NCBI GenBank assembly: GCA_011317545.1
Contig: WUJK01000006.1
Location: forward strand, 186,001-250,000
Direction: 5' to 3'
Source of the DNA: Coniella vitis
Taxonomy: Eukaryota; Ascomycota; Sordariomycetes; Diaporthales; Schizoparmaceae
DNA: 64,000 bases
How positions within the stretch are numbered: position 1 is the stretch's first letter; every line of letters starts with the position of its first letter. A model generated the notes under the pieces. It worked only from the letters and a program-made list of their open reading frames with translations, was not told where the DNA came from and did no database searches. The translations under genes were made by a program, and so were the position numbers. Of this stretch, positions 11,417-22,832 are shown one piece after another.

Positions 11417-12758
11417 CTACCGCCCCAACAAGGAATTCGCATCCCACAACAAGACCCTCTCATCCCACCCCGTACTCGCCACCCACCCACCCGCTCCAAA
11501 CAAACACCAGTCTACGCCCGTCGCAAACTCGGTATGTCGGTTCATCAACCCCAGCTGCCTGCCCGGACGCACAGGCGCATTCGCAGCATCTCCTGCCATT
11601 GCCCTCATTCCCATCCCACCTCCGCCCATCATACCTGCCATTGTCGACCCGTCCGTCCACACACGCACCGTCATATCGTAGCTGGCACTCACCAGGACAT
11701 CGCTCGCGTGGGGACTCCACGCCAGTCGGCGCACGGCATACTCGTGGCCGGCCATGATGGCCAGAGGCCCGTTGAGCGGCATGCGCAGGTCAAAGGTGCG
11801 AATGACGCGGTCGACCCCAGCCGTGGCAATCACGCCCGTGTCGCTGTACTTGTTCCAATCGTGCGTCAGAATCTCGGTCGGCTGGCCGGGCGGTAGAGGG
11901 AGCGTCGGGGCCGAGGACGCAGCGGCCGCGGGGTCGAGCGAGGTGGCGACGCGGTTGCGGGCGGGCGGTGTCTGGTGGACGGGTATGTCGGCGACGAGGT
12001 GGTATTTGGCCGAGACGGGGGTGCGCAGGTCGAAGATGCGCAGACGCGAGTCGGACGACACGGCGGAGATGAGCGATGGGTTGTGTGGGGAGAATGCGGT
12101 GCTGTAGGTGCAGGACCCGATGGGGAGGGTTTTGAGCGAGTGTTGGCGGGTGGGCGACCACTGAACGAGGTGTTTTGATGCATCAGCAAGACGAAGAGGA
12201 GGAGAGTGAGCTCGATAGAAGAAAAAAGAAAAGGCAAAAAAAGAAAAAAGGCGCGTGTGGGCTATACTATTTTGACGGTACCGTCCCAGGAACTGGAGAC
12301 GAAGGTATCCTTGGAGGTCTGGTTCCAAAATACGGAAAATGTTTCTCGTTTGTGCTCGTGGTAGTTCATGACAGGATACGTGTCGACGCCCAGGTCGAAC
12401 AGCTTGATCGAGCCATCGCCGCAGGCTGCGAGCAGCTGGTTCTCGTTGAGTTCGGACCACGCCAGGTCGTAGAGGGCGTCGTTGGTTGCGAAGCTGTTTG
12501 CGGGCACATAACAAAACGCGTCAGTCGACGGTGGTAGCCCCATGCCGCCTCCCATTTCGAGGACATGGAGTGCCGCACATACTCTTTTTCCACCTGGATC
12601 CCCGCGGCCGTGAGGCCAAGCGCAAACAAACGACCATTGCCGACAATGCCAAAGTTGGCGGCTGAAGCAACAGCCACGCGGTTGTCGTAGTAGGGCGAGT
12701 ATTTCACAGCGTACGGATTATAGCCCCTTGTGCGGAACTCGAGCATGGGAGCAGCCAT
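11417..12758 (-). CDS. PEX7: Peroxisomal targeting signal 2 receptor, peroxin 7
   Basis: A 381-residue WD40 beta-propeller that recognises PTS2 cargo in the cytosol and, with a PEX20-type co-receptor in fungi, delivers it to the peroxisome docking complex. Exons: 12758-12583, 12493-12268 and 12160-11417. Typical PEX7 sequence includes LEFRTRGYNPYAVKYSPYYD at the N-terminus, NFGIVGNGRLFALGL, DALYDLAWSELNENQLLAA, GDGSIKLFDL, SSSWDGTVKIWSP, THDWNKYSDTGVIATAGVD and the final STGWDERVLLWDANSL, giving at least six WD units. A Gly/Met-rich insertion (MAGMMGGGGMGMRAMAG) interrupts the penultimate blades and is probably a surface loop. The second intron has a weak GTATAG donor but is required for continuity. 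It shares a short promoter with the divergent AlkB-like gene. Confidence 0.94.
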
Positions 12759-13247
12759 CACGAGACTGGCAGCAGCATTGGGGGGGGGAGGGGTGGTGTT
12801 GGTTGTGGACAAGAGTAGTAGAGCAAGGAAATAATGCAAAAGTCCCCAATGAGCGAGCCTGCGTGATGTCAACTGAGAGCGCCCTGTCACAAGCCTCGGC
12901 TAAAATGAAGAGGACAGGGATGCCCCAGCGCGCGGCGAAGGGTTTGCCGAGTCCGGCCCGAGCTTAGATGCGACTGGGATGCTCCCCGCTCACCGTCACG
13001 TGCTCTCGTGGCGAGTTCGTGTTCTGCCTGTCCCTTGATTGGGTCAGGTCAGGTCACGGTTCACGCCTCGTCCTCGTCGACAACCGCCCTGTTGTGTTGC
13101 GGAATCGCTGCGTCGGAGATCAGTCTGCCCCGCATCGCTGGCCATGAACACCATCACACTACTATTGCACTGCAGACTGCACCCATGCGGTCCTGGATAG
13201 GCCAAGCCAGCATCATGTCGCGAGCACAAGCATCACGGAACGGGAGG
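12759..13247. promoter_or_regulatory. Bidirectional promoter of PEX7 and the AlkB-like gene
   Basis: Less than 0.5 kb lies between two divergent start codons, so the promoters overlap. Contains a G run at 12780-12787 (C run for PEX7, in its leader) and a CACGTG E-box-like core within TCACGTGCTC near 12997-13003. Which factors bind is inference. Confidence 0.5.
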
Positions 13248-14837
13248 ATGGACGCCTTTGTGACGCGCAAGAAGCGCAGGCACAGCCCCGGGCACGACGC
13301 GGCTGACGAGGAGCCTACCGATGTGAAACTGGCCATACTGTCGTCTCTCCACCCCGCAGTCGCCCAGGAGGCCCTCCTCGACGTCCTGCTGGCACACGAT
13401 GGCGACGTCGCCGCCGCTCTGGCTTCGCTTTCCACGCCCGGTCCAGAACAAGCCCTCCTGTCGGCCAGCAAGGCTGGTCCGCCCTTGGCTGTTGGATACC
13501 AGGTCTCTCTGCGATCGTTTGCTACCTTGCCACGGCCCCAAGGCTCCTCGTCGCTCTCATCGCCACCAAAGAAGGCCAGGCTGCTGTCGAGAAAGGGCGC
13601 CACTCTGCATCTCTTCGACCCCATCGACATTGCCGAGCACACGCCCTGTTCCATCATCCACAACTTCCTTCCGCCGGACTTGGCAAATGACCTCCTCCAA
13701 GAGATGCTGGATGAAGCCAAGTCCTTTGGCAAGATCACCTTCAAGCTCTTCGACAATGTCGTCTCAAGCCCGCACACGTCATCCTTTTATGTTGGCACCT
13801 ACGATGAAATGCAGGCTCAAAAGTACCAGGTACGTCCAGTCTCACCAACAAAAAAAAAAAAAAGAAGCCAGCCTTGTCCACCATGTCCCATACCAGAAAT
13901 CCCCCAGAGGCACTCCACTCACCATATCTCTCCCTTTCCAAAAAAAAAAATAGTATCTCTACAACGGCGCTCGGATAGACGACGTCCGCAAAATCACCCC
14001 GCAGCTCGACAGAGTCAAACCGCTTGTCCAGCAGGCCGTCAACCGCGAAATCCAGCACCGCATTCGCACCCGCTACCCAGGCGGCCGCAAACTCCGGTTC
14101 CAGTCTCCCGGGTCCTGGACCCCCAACGCCGCCTTTGTCAATTGCTACAACGGGCCCGCCGAGTCTGTCGGCTGGCACGCGGACCAGCTCACGTATCTCG
14201 GCCCGCGCGCTGTCATCGGGTCGCTGTCTCTGGGCGTTGCGCGTGAATTTCGCGTCCGCAGGATTGGTGTGTCTTTTGAAATATTACCATCACCTTGGCT
14301 AGCTCAATGTTCCATCGTATGTATTTTCCAAGCCACCGCTAACGAGGCACCATAACAGTCCCAAAAGACGACAATGACAATGACAAAGACAACCACAAAA
14401 CACCATCATCCACTTCATCCAAACTCAACAACACCGACAGCAACAGCGACAACGCCCAAGGCCAAATCTCCATCCACCTCCCGCACAACTCCCTCCTCGT
14501 CATGCACGCCGAAATGCAAGAAGAATGGAAACACTCCATCGCACCCGCGACAGCCATCGACCCGCACCCGACCGCGGGGAACCGCCGCATCAACGTCACC
14601 TACCGCGACTACAAGCCGCACCTGCATCCGCGCCTGACGCCCAGGTGCAGGTGTGGCATCCCCACCGTGCTGCGTGTCGCGGTGAAGAGGAAAAATGAGA
14701 ACTGGGGAAGGTATTTTTGGATGTGTCATGCGAGTTATGTACCGGGCAAGGAAGGGTGTAGCTTTTTTCAGTGGGCAGAGTTCGATGATGACGGGGTGCC
14801 GATTTGGGAAAAGGATAAGAAGGCGTGGAAGGAGTAG
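13248..14837 (+). CDS. AlkB-like 2-oxoglutarate/Fe(II) dioxygenase with N-terminal CUE and C-terminal GRF zinc finger
   Basis: A 457-residue protein, exons 13248-13829, 13954-14266 and 14359-14837. The N-terminus MDAFVTRKKRR precedes a CUE-like ubiquitin-binding helix bundle (DVKLAILSSLHPAVAQEALL...ALASL). The centre is an AlkB double-stranded beta-helix of the ALKBH2/3 type: FVNCYNGPAESVGWHADQL supplies the HxD iron ligands (His about 269, Asp about 271), the distal His is in EEWKHSIAP (about 357), and NRRINVTYR carries the 2-oxoglutarate- and base-contacting arginines (Arg about 375). A GRF zinc finger (CRCG...WMCHASYV...GCSFFQWAEF) ends the protein and would bind nucleic acid. The likely role is direct reversal of alkyl lesions in nuclear DNA, with ubiquitin-guided recruitment. 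Alternative ATGs at 13185 and 13215 would lengthen the N-terminus. Confidence 0.9.
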
Positions 14838-15544
14838 AAAGAATTTGGATAAAACATCAGGGTAAAGATGAATGATTTGCTAGGTTTCCATAATCATACA
14901 AGCCTTGAGCAATGGTTCTCCCACTCCCTTTTCTCTCCTCCCCCCAAAAGGAAGAAGCCATCCAAGTATCTACAAACATTTACGAGTACCCCATCGAGTA
15001 TCCTCAGCTGCCTATATAAAATTGCTCAACTCAAAAAGCGACCCTGGGGGCTAGATTCCTTTCCACAACCAAGGTAAGTATGCCCTGTGAGCTTAAGCGG
15101 CAATGTATGAGACCCCCCAGTGCAGGTAGTAAGCCTTGCTTCTACACAATTATGTATATCTTCATTCATTCAGCATTCTTTGATTCCTTTTTCGGTGCGA
15201 ATAAGTTAGAAACTTGTATCTGCTGCCGTTGTGACTTGCCATACTACACATGATGTGGACATGGTCAATAATATGCCAAACAGATAAGCGCAATACGTGA
15301 AATATGCTTCCTGCAGAACCTAACTTCATAATAATGCTGTCTGCTTCCTGTGCCGAATCATTGTTACGGATTGCATTGGAAGTACAGGGGCTTCAAGCGA
15401 GTTCACACCGCCATGAGTACTCTGCATAGACAAACTATCTCTACTGCTCATCATTCATACTGACAAACCATACTCCATATGTGGATTGTCCGAACGCCGT
15501 GGCTCTATGTATCAAGCATCAAATCACAACCGTCAAGTGTTATA
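14838..15544. other. Convergent intergenic region
   Basis: Lies between the 3' ends of the AlkB-like gene and the minus-strand membrane-protein gene. An isolated TATATAAA is at about 15013-15020, without a downstream gene on either strand. No supportable coding frame. Confidence 0.45.
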
Positions 15545-18117
15545 TCAAGTGTTGAGCCACCAGTTCGTAAAACCCCATTTCCCGGAACCTTTCCTCTCTT
15601 TCCCACTTGCCTTGGAACTCCTACGCCTCTCTATCAGAGCCACCCCACTCTCCACGACCCCTGCTCCGAGATTTGTTTTGTCAACGAGGCTCGTCCTCGA
15701 GTTTAGGGTCGACATAGGATTTATAGGCCTCATCGGGGAAGTTTCACTTCCATTGATGCCCAGCCTACCCGTGGCCTGCTTGCGGCGCAGAGGCCTTCCA
15801 TCTGAACCACAGGTTGCAGAAAATGGAAGAGACACCGAGGCGGTAAATGATGGAGCTACAGAGCTGGTCGATGAGTCTCGCTGTGGCGAGGGATGGCCGT
15901 GGATGGTACCAAATCCAGAACCTCGCCGAATTCTTTCCCAAATCTTGGAAGCTGCGTCTTGCGCCCTGTCGCCATCATCGGGCGCATCAAGAGCGGCCAC
16001 TCTTGCTCTCGAGTTCTCATTCCAAGGCTTGCGATGGCTTTTAAAGAGAGCAGGCATTGGCGGTGCGGGCGCAGGCTGTGATGGTGGGGCTGGACGCATC
16101 GACCTTGGTGTAGGACCGGCTGCTCTCCCCAAAACTTCTCGGCCACGAGCCCTTGAGGTGCTCGGACAAGCGAGGTACGTTGTCTTGCGGGGTGTGATCT
16201 TTTGGGGGGCCAGTTTGTTCTGGACGAGATCATCCGCAGCATCCATCCCCTAATGAGCTGCGATGATCCCCAGGAGACGATTCGGCGTGGGTGCTGGGGG
16301 CGGAGACCAAAAAGACGCTGCATTGTACCGATTAGTGGCTGCCGTAAACGTGGTGCAGAGCTGGGTCTGCGTGTCGACGACGCCACTGCTTTGAGAAGCT
16401 GCAAGATGCACCGGATTCATCATAGAAGAGAATACAGAGTGCCTGTAGATGATGTTGACCTTGAGATACTCGCACTGTGTGCTTCCGAGTTGGTTCTCCA
16501 GGTCTTCCATCAGCTCGTCCGACTGGGATCTAATGTGACCTCTCAGGCGGGAGTAATTCGTCGTATTCAACTCGACGTTGACGAGCACAAGGGATTTGTC
16601 CCCGGGCTTGAATGATCTGTTTGTCATGTGTTAGAAGGCTTGCATTGTTAGGAATCAACTGGTAGAGGAGTGTGTATCACCTTGGAGATGCTTCGTGCTC
16701 AATGACTTCGAGCACTTGACTATTGACGGTGGGCTTGATATCAACTTGTACATCGTGTATACAACCATGTTCGTTTAAGTCTAGCCTTAATTAGCATGTT
16801 GGAACAGGGGAAAAAAGGATTCATTCATAGGGTTGCTCACCGAATCCCGCAAAGCCCGCAAGACGTTGATTTCGAGGAGGGATGCATTCAGACGAGCCTT
16901 CGCACGCACCACCGGACCAGTGCAGACGGACCGAAATCTCCACCGACACCCAGAAATTGCGGTAGCCGTTGTCGAGATTTCGCGCATCAGGCGTAATAGC
17001 GACTTCCGGTATGAGCAAGTGTGGCGCCAGTCCGTGTTTGTGTTCACTCCCTGGACTTAAGAATGGATCATCTGGCAATCCATCGTTGTAATATGACACC
17101 GCAGGTGAAACCGCCCTTTGCGCGACCATCTTGAAGTATTGGGATGGCTGGATATTATCAATATGCTTTGGCAATGTATTGTAGGTAGTGTACGAGGTTG
17201 TATTCTGGTCCTCATTGGTGTACCTGCCTTGGAACTTGGATTCATCCTGCGCAATGCTTCTATATCTGTTTTCGGGTGTATATTGACACAAGAATGTGTC
17301 AATCGGCCCGGGGTTTCGATGGCTTATGCTGTTGTTTAGGCTTGGAGAAATAGCCTGGTGGACGGACGCATCGTCGAGGCTGCGGCGCACAAGGTAGCCT
17401 TCTAGCGACGGTCAGTCGGTGGACGTGATTGTTGTGAAAGAGAAAAGGGCCAAAAACCCAAAAACACATCAAGTGGAAGCCTCCTATATGTGTGATTGCA
17501 CGATAATGGTGACGACCTACCTGGTTCGGCCGAGTACTCAAACCTGCGGTTGTTTCTATTGCCTCTGATCTTGGGGATAGTCAGCTGATCGTCAACAGCT
17601 AGTTGCTCGACAATGCTCTTTAGACTATTGTCTGTTCTCTGGCTGAAACTCCTGAGCCCCTGATCTTCCACATCGGACTGCGCGTGGCTCAGGTTGCTGC
17701 TCGATCTCTTCGTGACCCGGAGCGGAGGGACACGCTTCACCGACGGTGCTGGGGATGGCTGGGGTTTAGCGGAAATCCCCAGTCGAGACGAGTCTGGCGA
17801 GGTGGTCTCCATACTGCTGCGGGATTTTCAACAGAAGGCGACTTGTCGTTATCGTTTGTGCCGCTTTGTTTCCAAAAAGCAACACGATGTGAGCCTGGGC
17901 TGAGGCGCTCCAGGTCCGTCCAAGAATCTCCAGCAGAAGCAGGGATGTTATATGATGCAGTCAACGGCCCTGGCGTCGGCGTTCTGCTTCGCGGGCTGTC
18001 TTTAAGCGATCTGAATGACACTGGGCCAAGCAGCTTGATCAACAAAAACGACACAACGGCCACGACAGCAATTGGTACCAAGATCCAGAGCACGATGACA
18101 GATATGCGATCATTCAT
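15545..18117 (-). CDS. Unrecognised fungal protein with N-terminal membrane anchor; in-frame TAG at 16252-16250
   Basis: Exons: 18117-17815, 17758-17521, 17401-16841, 16780-16681, then 16616 onward. The start MNDRISVIVLWILVPIAVV is a membrane anchor at about residues 5-27, followed by Ser/Pro-rich linkers and two beta-rich conserved-looking blocks: HLLIPEVAITPDAR...NFWVSVEISVRL and GCIHDVQVDIKPTVNSQVLEVI, then SFKPGDKSLVLVNVELN and DELMEDLENQLGSTQCEYLKVNIIYRHS. The frame meets TAG at 16252-16250, two codons before a 702-base open frame in the same phase ending WGFTNWWLNT at 15545. Either the protein stops there (522 residues), or an intron ending at this TAG (acceptor ATTAG) removes it, with a phase-0 donor such as GTATTC near 16440 or GTGCAT. 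I favour the longer product but cannot fix the donor. The layout loosely recalls a fungal family annotated as Sel1-type ubiquitin ligases, but no such domain is visible. Confidence 0.62.
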
Positions 18118-18331
18118 AGTCAAAAAAAGCAATGTTGTAAGGCAAGCAATAGCTGCTGATGCTGCGGAAAAGGGAAAATAAGCGAACAATGGGAAAACGG
18201 CGCCGTAATGGGTATCAATTTCTAAGCAGAGGTTGTATCATTATAAAGTCGTAAAGAACCTCGAAAAAACATGATGTCGACGGGCTCTGCCAGTCGGTTG
18301 GACCTTCTTTTACTGATAAGTCATCAAGGCA

Positions 18332-19568
18332 TTATGTTAGATTAGCAGGAACGGCCAGAGGGTCGTCTCTTGCCGACTCTCCAAGAGTTTTGTAGAGATT
18401 ATCCTTGACCGTCTCAACCTCGGTTTCCTCCATGGGCAAGAACCGAATCTGGCAGAGAGCAAGGGTCAGCATCAAATGCAAGAGAAGGTACGACAGGCCA
18501 ACGTCAAACAAGTTTACCGTATCATCGCCAGCGCCAGCGCCGCCATAGAGAACCGGCTCCGATAGCGACGCTGCGATATTCTTCTTGACCCTCTCCTCCC
18601 ATACACCCTCCCAATTCCACTCGCCTGGCTTGCGCGCAGCTGGGTCTCCTTCTGGCAGCGCGTGATAGCCTCGATGCGTCCTCCAAGCATGCCAAGCGCC
18701 CGGGTTCCCTGCTGCCTCGAGCGGGACCGAGTCTAGCACATTCTCGTCATCAAAGGTGCTGCCAATGTAGCTCAGCACCTCAAATGTCAAGATCTCCCGC
18801 TTGTGCACATCCATGAATGACTTTGTGCCTTGGCTTCGCGAGTTGAACTTTGTATCGTCCATGTGACCGTGGCTTTCACTCGAGGGAGATGCATCCGAGG
18901 CAGCAATTTGGGAGTTGGGCGTACTCGAGTTGCTGTCCCTGTCGCCGCTACTCATCGCTCTTGACGACCTTGGAGTCTGTAGCATGGAAGAGTGCAGGGA
19001 AGTAGCGGTTGGCTTGATGCTCCTGCTGCCGCGGCCGAACCAGCTGGGGAATCCGTGCCGCAAGCTGAAACCGCCTGGCGGCAGGCGTTCCTCGTCGGTT
19101 GCGCTGACTGTGCCGCCTTCTTGGATATCGGTCGTGTACATGTAGGTCGAGAGAGGCGTGATCAAGGGGTGAAATATGTCGGTGGAGAAGGTGACGAGGG
19201 GCGGCAGCGCGGGATACGTGTCTGGGAAGGAGATGTAGAAGCGTAGGATGGCGGTGGCATAGGGACCTGATACAGGCACGGTTGTGGTCAGTAGCTTGTT
19301 ATTTCTGGGCGACTTGTTGCATGGTGGGAGTCGAAAGCTGTCAGCCCACCTTTTCGGACGAACACAACGCCTGACCATAGAGTTGGATCGCCAGGAGTGA
19401 GGCTCACAAAGATGCCTGGGGGACAAGACTGTTTCAAGCCCGCGCTGCCGTCGCATCCATTAGCTACATTGGGTGGTACAGGCCGCGCCCGAGATGCAGA
19501 ACTCACAATTCTGCAAGCAGATTCTGTCGCCGCAGCGACGGCAACATTGCCAATCTCTCAGATGCCAT
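18332..19568 (-). CDS. Catalytically inactive E2-like (UBC-fold) protein, AKTIP/FTS type
   Basis: A 340-residue protein, exons 19568-19507, 19444-19350, 19266-18518 and 18448-18332. The spliced N-terminus MASERLAMLPSLRRQNLLAEF continues GLKQSCPPGIFVSLTPGDP, LWSGVVFVRKGPYATAILRF, FPDTYPALPPLVTFSTDIFHPLI, a clear ubiquitin-conjugating fold. The catalytic HPN/Cys segment is replaced by FHPLITPLSTYMYTTD with no cysteine, as in AKTIP/FTS proteins. In Aspergillus and animals FTS joins Hook and FHIP in the FHF complex, which links early endosomes to dynein. The C-terminal half has a Ser-rich insert and a conserved-looking segment HKREILTFEVLSYIGSTFDDENVLD. The last intron is 69 nt, a multiple of three without a stop, with a good CTGAC branch point; spliced, the protein reads AGAGDDT|IRFLPMEE. 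The role is inferred from fold and missing cysteine. Confidence 0.82.
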
Positions 19569-19952
19569 GGTCTCTTCGTTTGCGAATCACGAGCACAAGG
19601 CAGAGTGAAGTTGTATGGAATGGAAAGACAGCACGCTGTCGAGGTCCCACGTCGAGTCGCGAATCACGTCCATGGTCATGCATGAAGTTGCCAGGGTTAG
19701 GGTTCAGCTCTGTCTCTTCTTGTACACAGTAGCCCCGGGCTTGGTGGATTGCTTGCTTTCCAAGTTGCAATACCGGTGCGACAAAGAGGGAAATAATGCA
19801 AGAAACCAGAAACAGCTGACAGTCATAATGCCTTTTTGAGGGTATCATAAAACCATTTGGTTTCCTCAGCTGTCGAGCTCGCTGAGTATACTCGTTTATA
19901 TAAACCCGTCGTGATGGGATCTAGAATAATGCACCGAATGTCTTGACCCTCT
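19569..19952. other. Intergenic, FTS-like promoter / DBP10 3' side
   Basis: Short spacer between two minus-strand genes. It must contain the FTS-like promoter. No motif can be named. Confidence 0.4.
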
Positions 19953-22832
19953 TCACCGTTTGCCCTTCTTTGTCGGCCGAGCATTCTTCTCCTTCTTTCT
20001 CTGCTCAATCTTCCTAGCCCTGCGAATGTCCTCCTTGCCCTTGATCTCCTTGCGGCTTCCCTCGCCGTCCTTGAATTTGCCGATGCGCTTCTCCCTGGCT
20101 TCTGCCACCCGCTTCTTGCGAACATGGTAATCGTCCCGGAACTTGTCGGCCTCCTTGGGCGCCTTCTCCTGCTTGTGTTTGAAGTGATGCCGTCCACTAT
20201 TTCCACCGCCAGGTCCACCAGGGTGGCCGCTTGCAAGTCGTGCCATGCCAGGCCTCTCAATCTCGCCAACATGCGGCAGTTTGCCGAGACGGTGTGCACG
20301 GCGCCACCTGTCGAAGCGCCCGCTCTGGAAACTAGCCGCAATCTTGACGCCGCTCTCGCCCTTGATCATGCGGCTCTTTGCGCCCCGCGATCCATCAGCA
20401 TCGTTGGCCGTGTTGACGTACTTGTTTTGCTTCTTGTCCCAGCGCATCTTTTGGCGCGCAGGAGCGCCAAAGGCTTTGGCGCCATCGTCGTTGGTCAGGT
20501 CCATGGTTACATCACGAGTCGCTTCCACAAATGAGTGAGCTCCGCCGCCGTCAGCGATACTGTAGCCTCTATCCTCGTTGACGTTGGTGGTGCGCGGTGT
20601 GTACGACATGAAAAATTCTGGGTCTTTCCAGGGTGCGGCAGAAGATTGCTTCGAGTTGGGTTTCGAGTCGGTGTGTTTGGAAATGGTTACCTCGAGTTCT
20701 GACTCCGAGTCTTGGTCGTTGTCCTCATCGTCTGGAGAATCAAACACGGAGGGGCCAATCTGATTGTCAGAGTCCTCTTCCTCCTCACTGTCGCTGCTGT
20801 TCGAGGCATTGTCTTTGGTCAGGGCTGGAGCATCACCCATCTCCTCATCGTGGTCTTCCTCGACCTTTTTCTCTATGCGGTTCTTGGGCGTAATTTTTTT
20901 TTCTAATCTCCCTCATCACCCGCGCACCAGAGCTCGAGACAACCTTTTTACCCATGTTGACCTCGAAAATGGTCTCCTTGGGCTTCCAGTTGCTAATACG
21001 GGCCAGCATGTCATTTCGGGCCTGCTCTGCCGCATCGTCAACTTCGCCAAAAATGGGGTGCAGCTGACTCCATCCTGTAGACGTCACTATCTCCTTTGCT
21101 CGCTTTGCGCTCTGGCTTGACGCAGAGTTCCTTGTTCTCAAGTACAATTTCTCCGCTTTGGCAGCAACCGAGCGTAGAGCGTTAATGTCCTCGTTTTCCT
21201 TGAAAAGTTTGTTCAGCCACTCGACGTGCATTTCCACCTCCGCCCTTTGCAGACCGCCAATGACCATGTCGGTCGAGTATGATGGTGAGTCGCCTCCCTG
21301 GCGACCGAGCACCATCTTCCTGTCGAGAAACAGTTGAAGATCGAGGAGATATGGAGCATCAGGATCCTGCAAGATACTATAACTCCAACCCTTCTTACCC
21401 GCACGAGCAGTGCGACCCACGCGATGGACAAAAACCTTGGGCTGGGGTGGGAAATCGTAGTTGATGACGTTCGCCAGAATGGGAATATCGATACCGCGAG
21501 CTGCAACGTCTGTGACCACCAAGATGTTGGTTCTACCCTTTCGGAAGTTGTCGACTTGAATCTTTCGTGCCGTCTGGTCAAGAGAACCGTAGACATAGGA
21601 AACGGCAAAGCCTTGTTCGCGGAGGATCGCACCCAGATACTCCACGTGATGTTTCGTGGAGGCGAAGACAATGGTCGAATGCTCGGCCGGCTTATCACCT
21701 GAGTTCGGGTTCTCTGATTCACGCTTTCTCTTTTTCGAAGACGTGTCGGGATCTGGTATAGCGCCATCAGGCACGCCGACTGGAACCTTGATCACATCAT
21801 GCAGAACATGCAGAAGAGCAGCCTCCTTTTCTGCGGCCTTGACAGTGAAGAAGGCGCTCTCAAGATCCGGTGATACCTTGGTTTCGGCGTCCAATCTCAC
21901 TAGGCTAGGATCTTGTAAACCTGCCCGAGCAAATTCGACCAACGACTTCGGCAAAGTGGCGGAAAAGAGGAGAGTTTGCCGAGAGGCTGGCAGTGAGTGC
22001 AGGATTTCCGTGAGTTGAGCGGCAAAACCCATTTCAAACAGTCGATCAGCCTCATCGAAGACGACATATTTTATGGATGACAAACTGAGCGACATTTCAA
22101 CCTTGAGATGCAGGAATCGTCCGGGTGTGGCAATAATGATATCCGGATTCGTCGTCATGAATCCAAACTGCTCTTCCAGGCTGTCACCACCAACAAGCAA
22201 GACACACTTCAAGTCAGTGCCCTTGCCGAACTCCTTGACGACCTTCAGCGTCTGTAGGGCCAACTCGCGGGAAGGCGACATGATGAGAGCTCGAGCGCCA
22301 ACCTTGGCACTGTGCGCCTTGAGCCTCTCAATCATGGGTATGACGAAGGCCGCAGTTTTGCCCGAACCTGTCCTAGCCATGCCGACGACATCTCGGCGTT
22401 CGAGGACGAGAGGGATCGTTTTGCGCTGGATTGGTGTTGGCTGCTTGAAGCCCTTTCGTAGAATGGCTCGAAGGAGGTTCTCGTTCAGCCCTAAGAGTAG
22501 ATGCTCGTTAGCAATGTCCCGCCATCGGAAAAGGCCACAGAACGCTGCCGCCTCATACCCATTGTTTGGAAGCCGCCTCCGCTCTTCTTTGCAGACCTGG
22601 ACTTCATTTGAGAGGTCTTCCGGTACGAGGCAGCCTGCTTGAGGGCGATGAATGCCTCGTCGTCGTCGTCATCCTCTCCTGCGCCATCTTGACCTCCCAC
22701 ATCCAAGAAGTCGAAACCCTCCTCTGCTGCTTTGTTACTGGGCTTGGCGCTTTCGATGTCTTCGGTGTATAGAGAGTCGAAGATGTCGGCCTCGGCATCC
22801 GAAGGCGCCGGCGAAGCAGCACGACGACCCAT
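19953..22832 (-). CDS. DBP10: ATP-dependent RNA helicase DBP10 (ribosome biogenesis), one-base frameshift in an A9 tract
   Basis: DEAD-box helicase of nucleolar 60S assembly; about 936 residues if the frameshift is corrected. Exons 22832-22559 and 22490-19953. Helicase motifs in order: Q motif GFKQPTPIQ, ARTGSGKT, PSRELA, ATPGR, DEAD, SAT, DVAARGID and HRVGRTARAG. The C-terminus has the DBP10-specific domain (FMSYTPRTTNVNEDRGYSI, ATRDVTMDLTNDD, QKMRWDKKQNKYV, AASFQSGRFDRWRR) and a basic tail. The reading frame shifts at the nine-base run 20894-20902 (A9 on the coding strand): eight A give an unbroken EIRKKITPKNRIEKK, nine A end the protein 23 codons later. A sequencing or assembly indel is the simplest reading. 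Everything after the shift is intact and well conserved, which argues against a decayed gene. Confidence 0.93.

Noticed and set aside
15001..15077. TATATAAA promoter for an unseen gene between two convergent genes
   Set aside because: No open frame or exon chain follows on either strand.
17735..17815. Apparent frameshift between the membrane-anchor exon and the following frame of the 15.5-18.1 kb gene
   Set aside because: A 56-nt intron (GTATGG donor, GCTAAAC branch, CCCCAG acceptor, 17814-17759) joins the two frames exactly, so no frameshift is needed.
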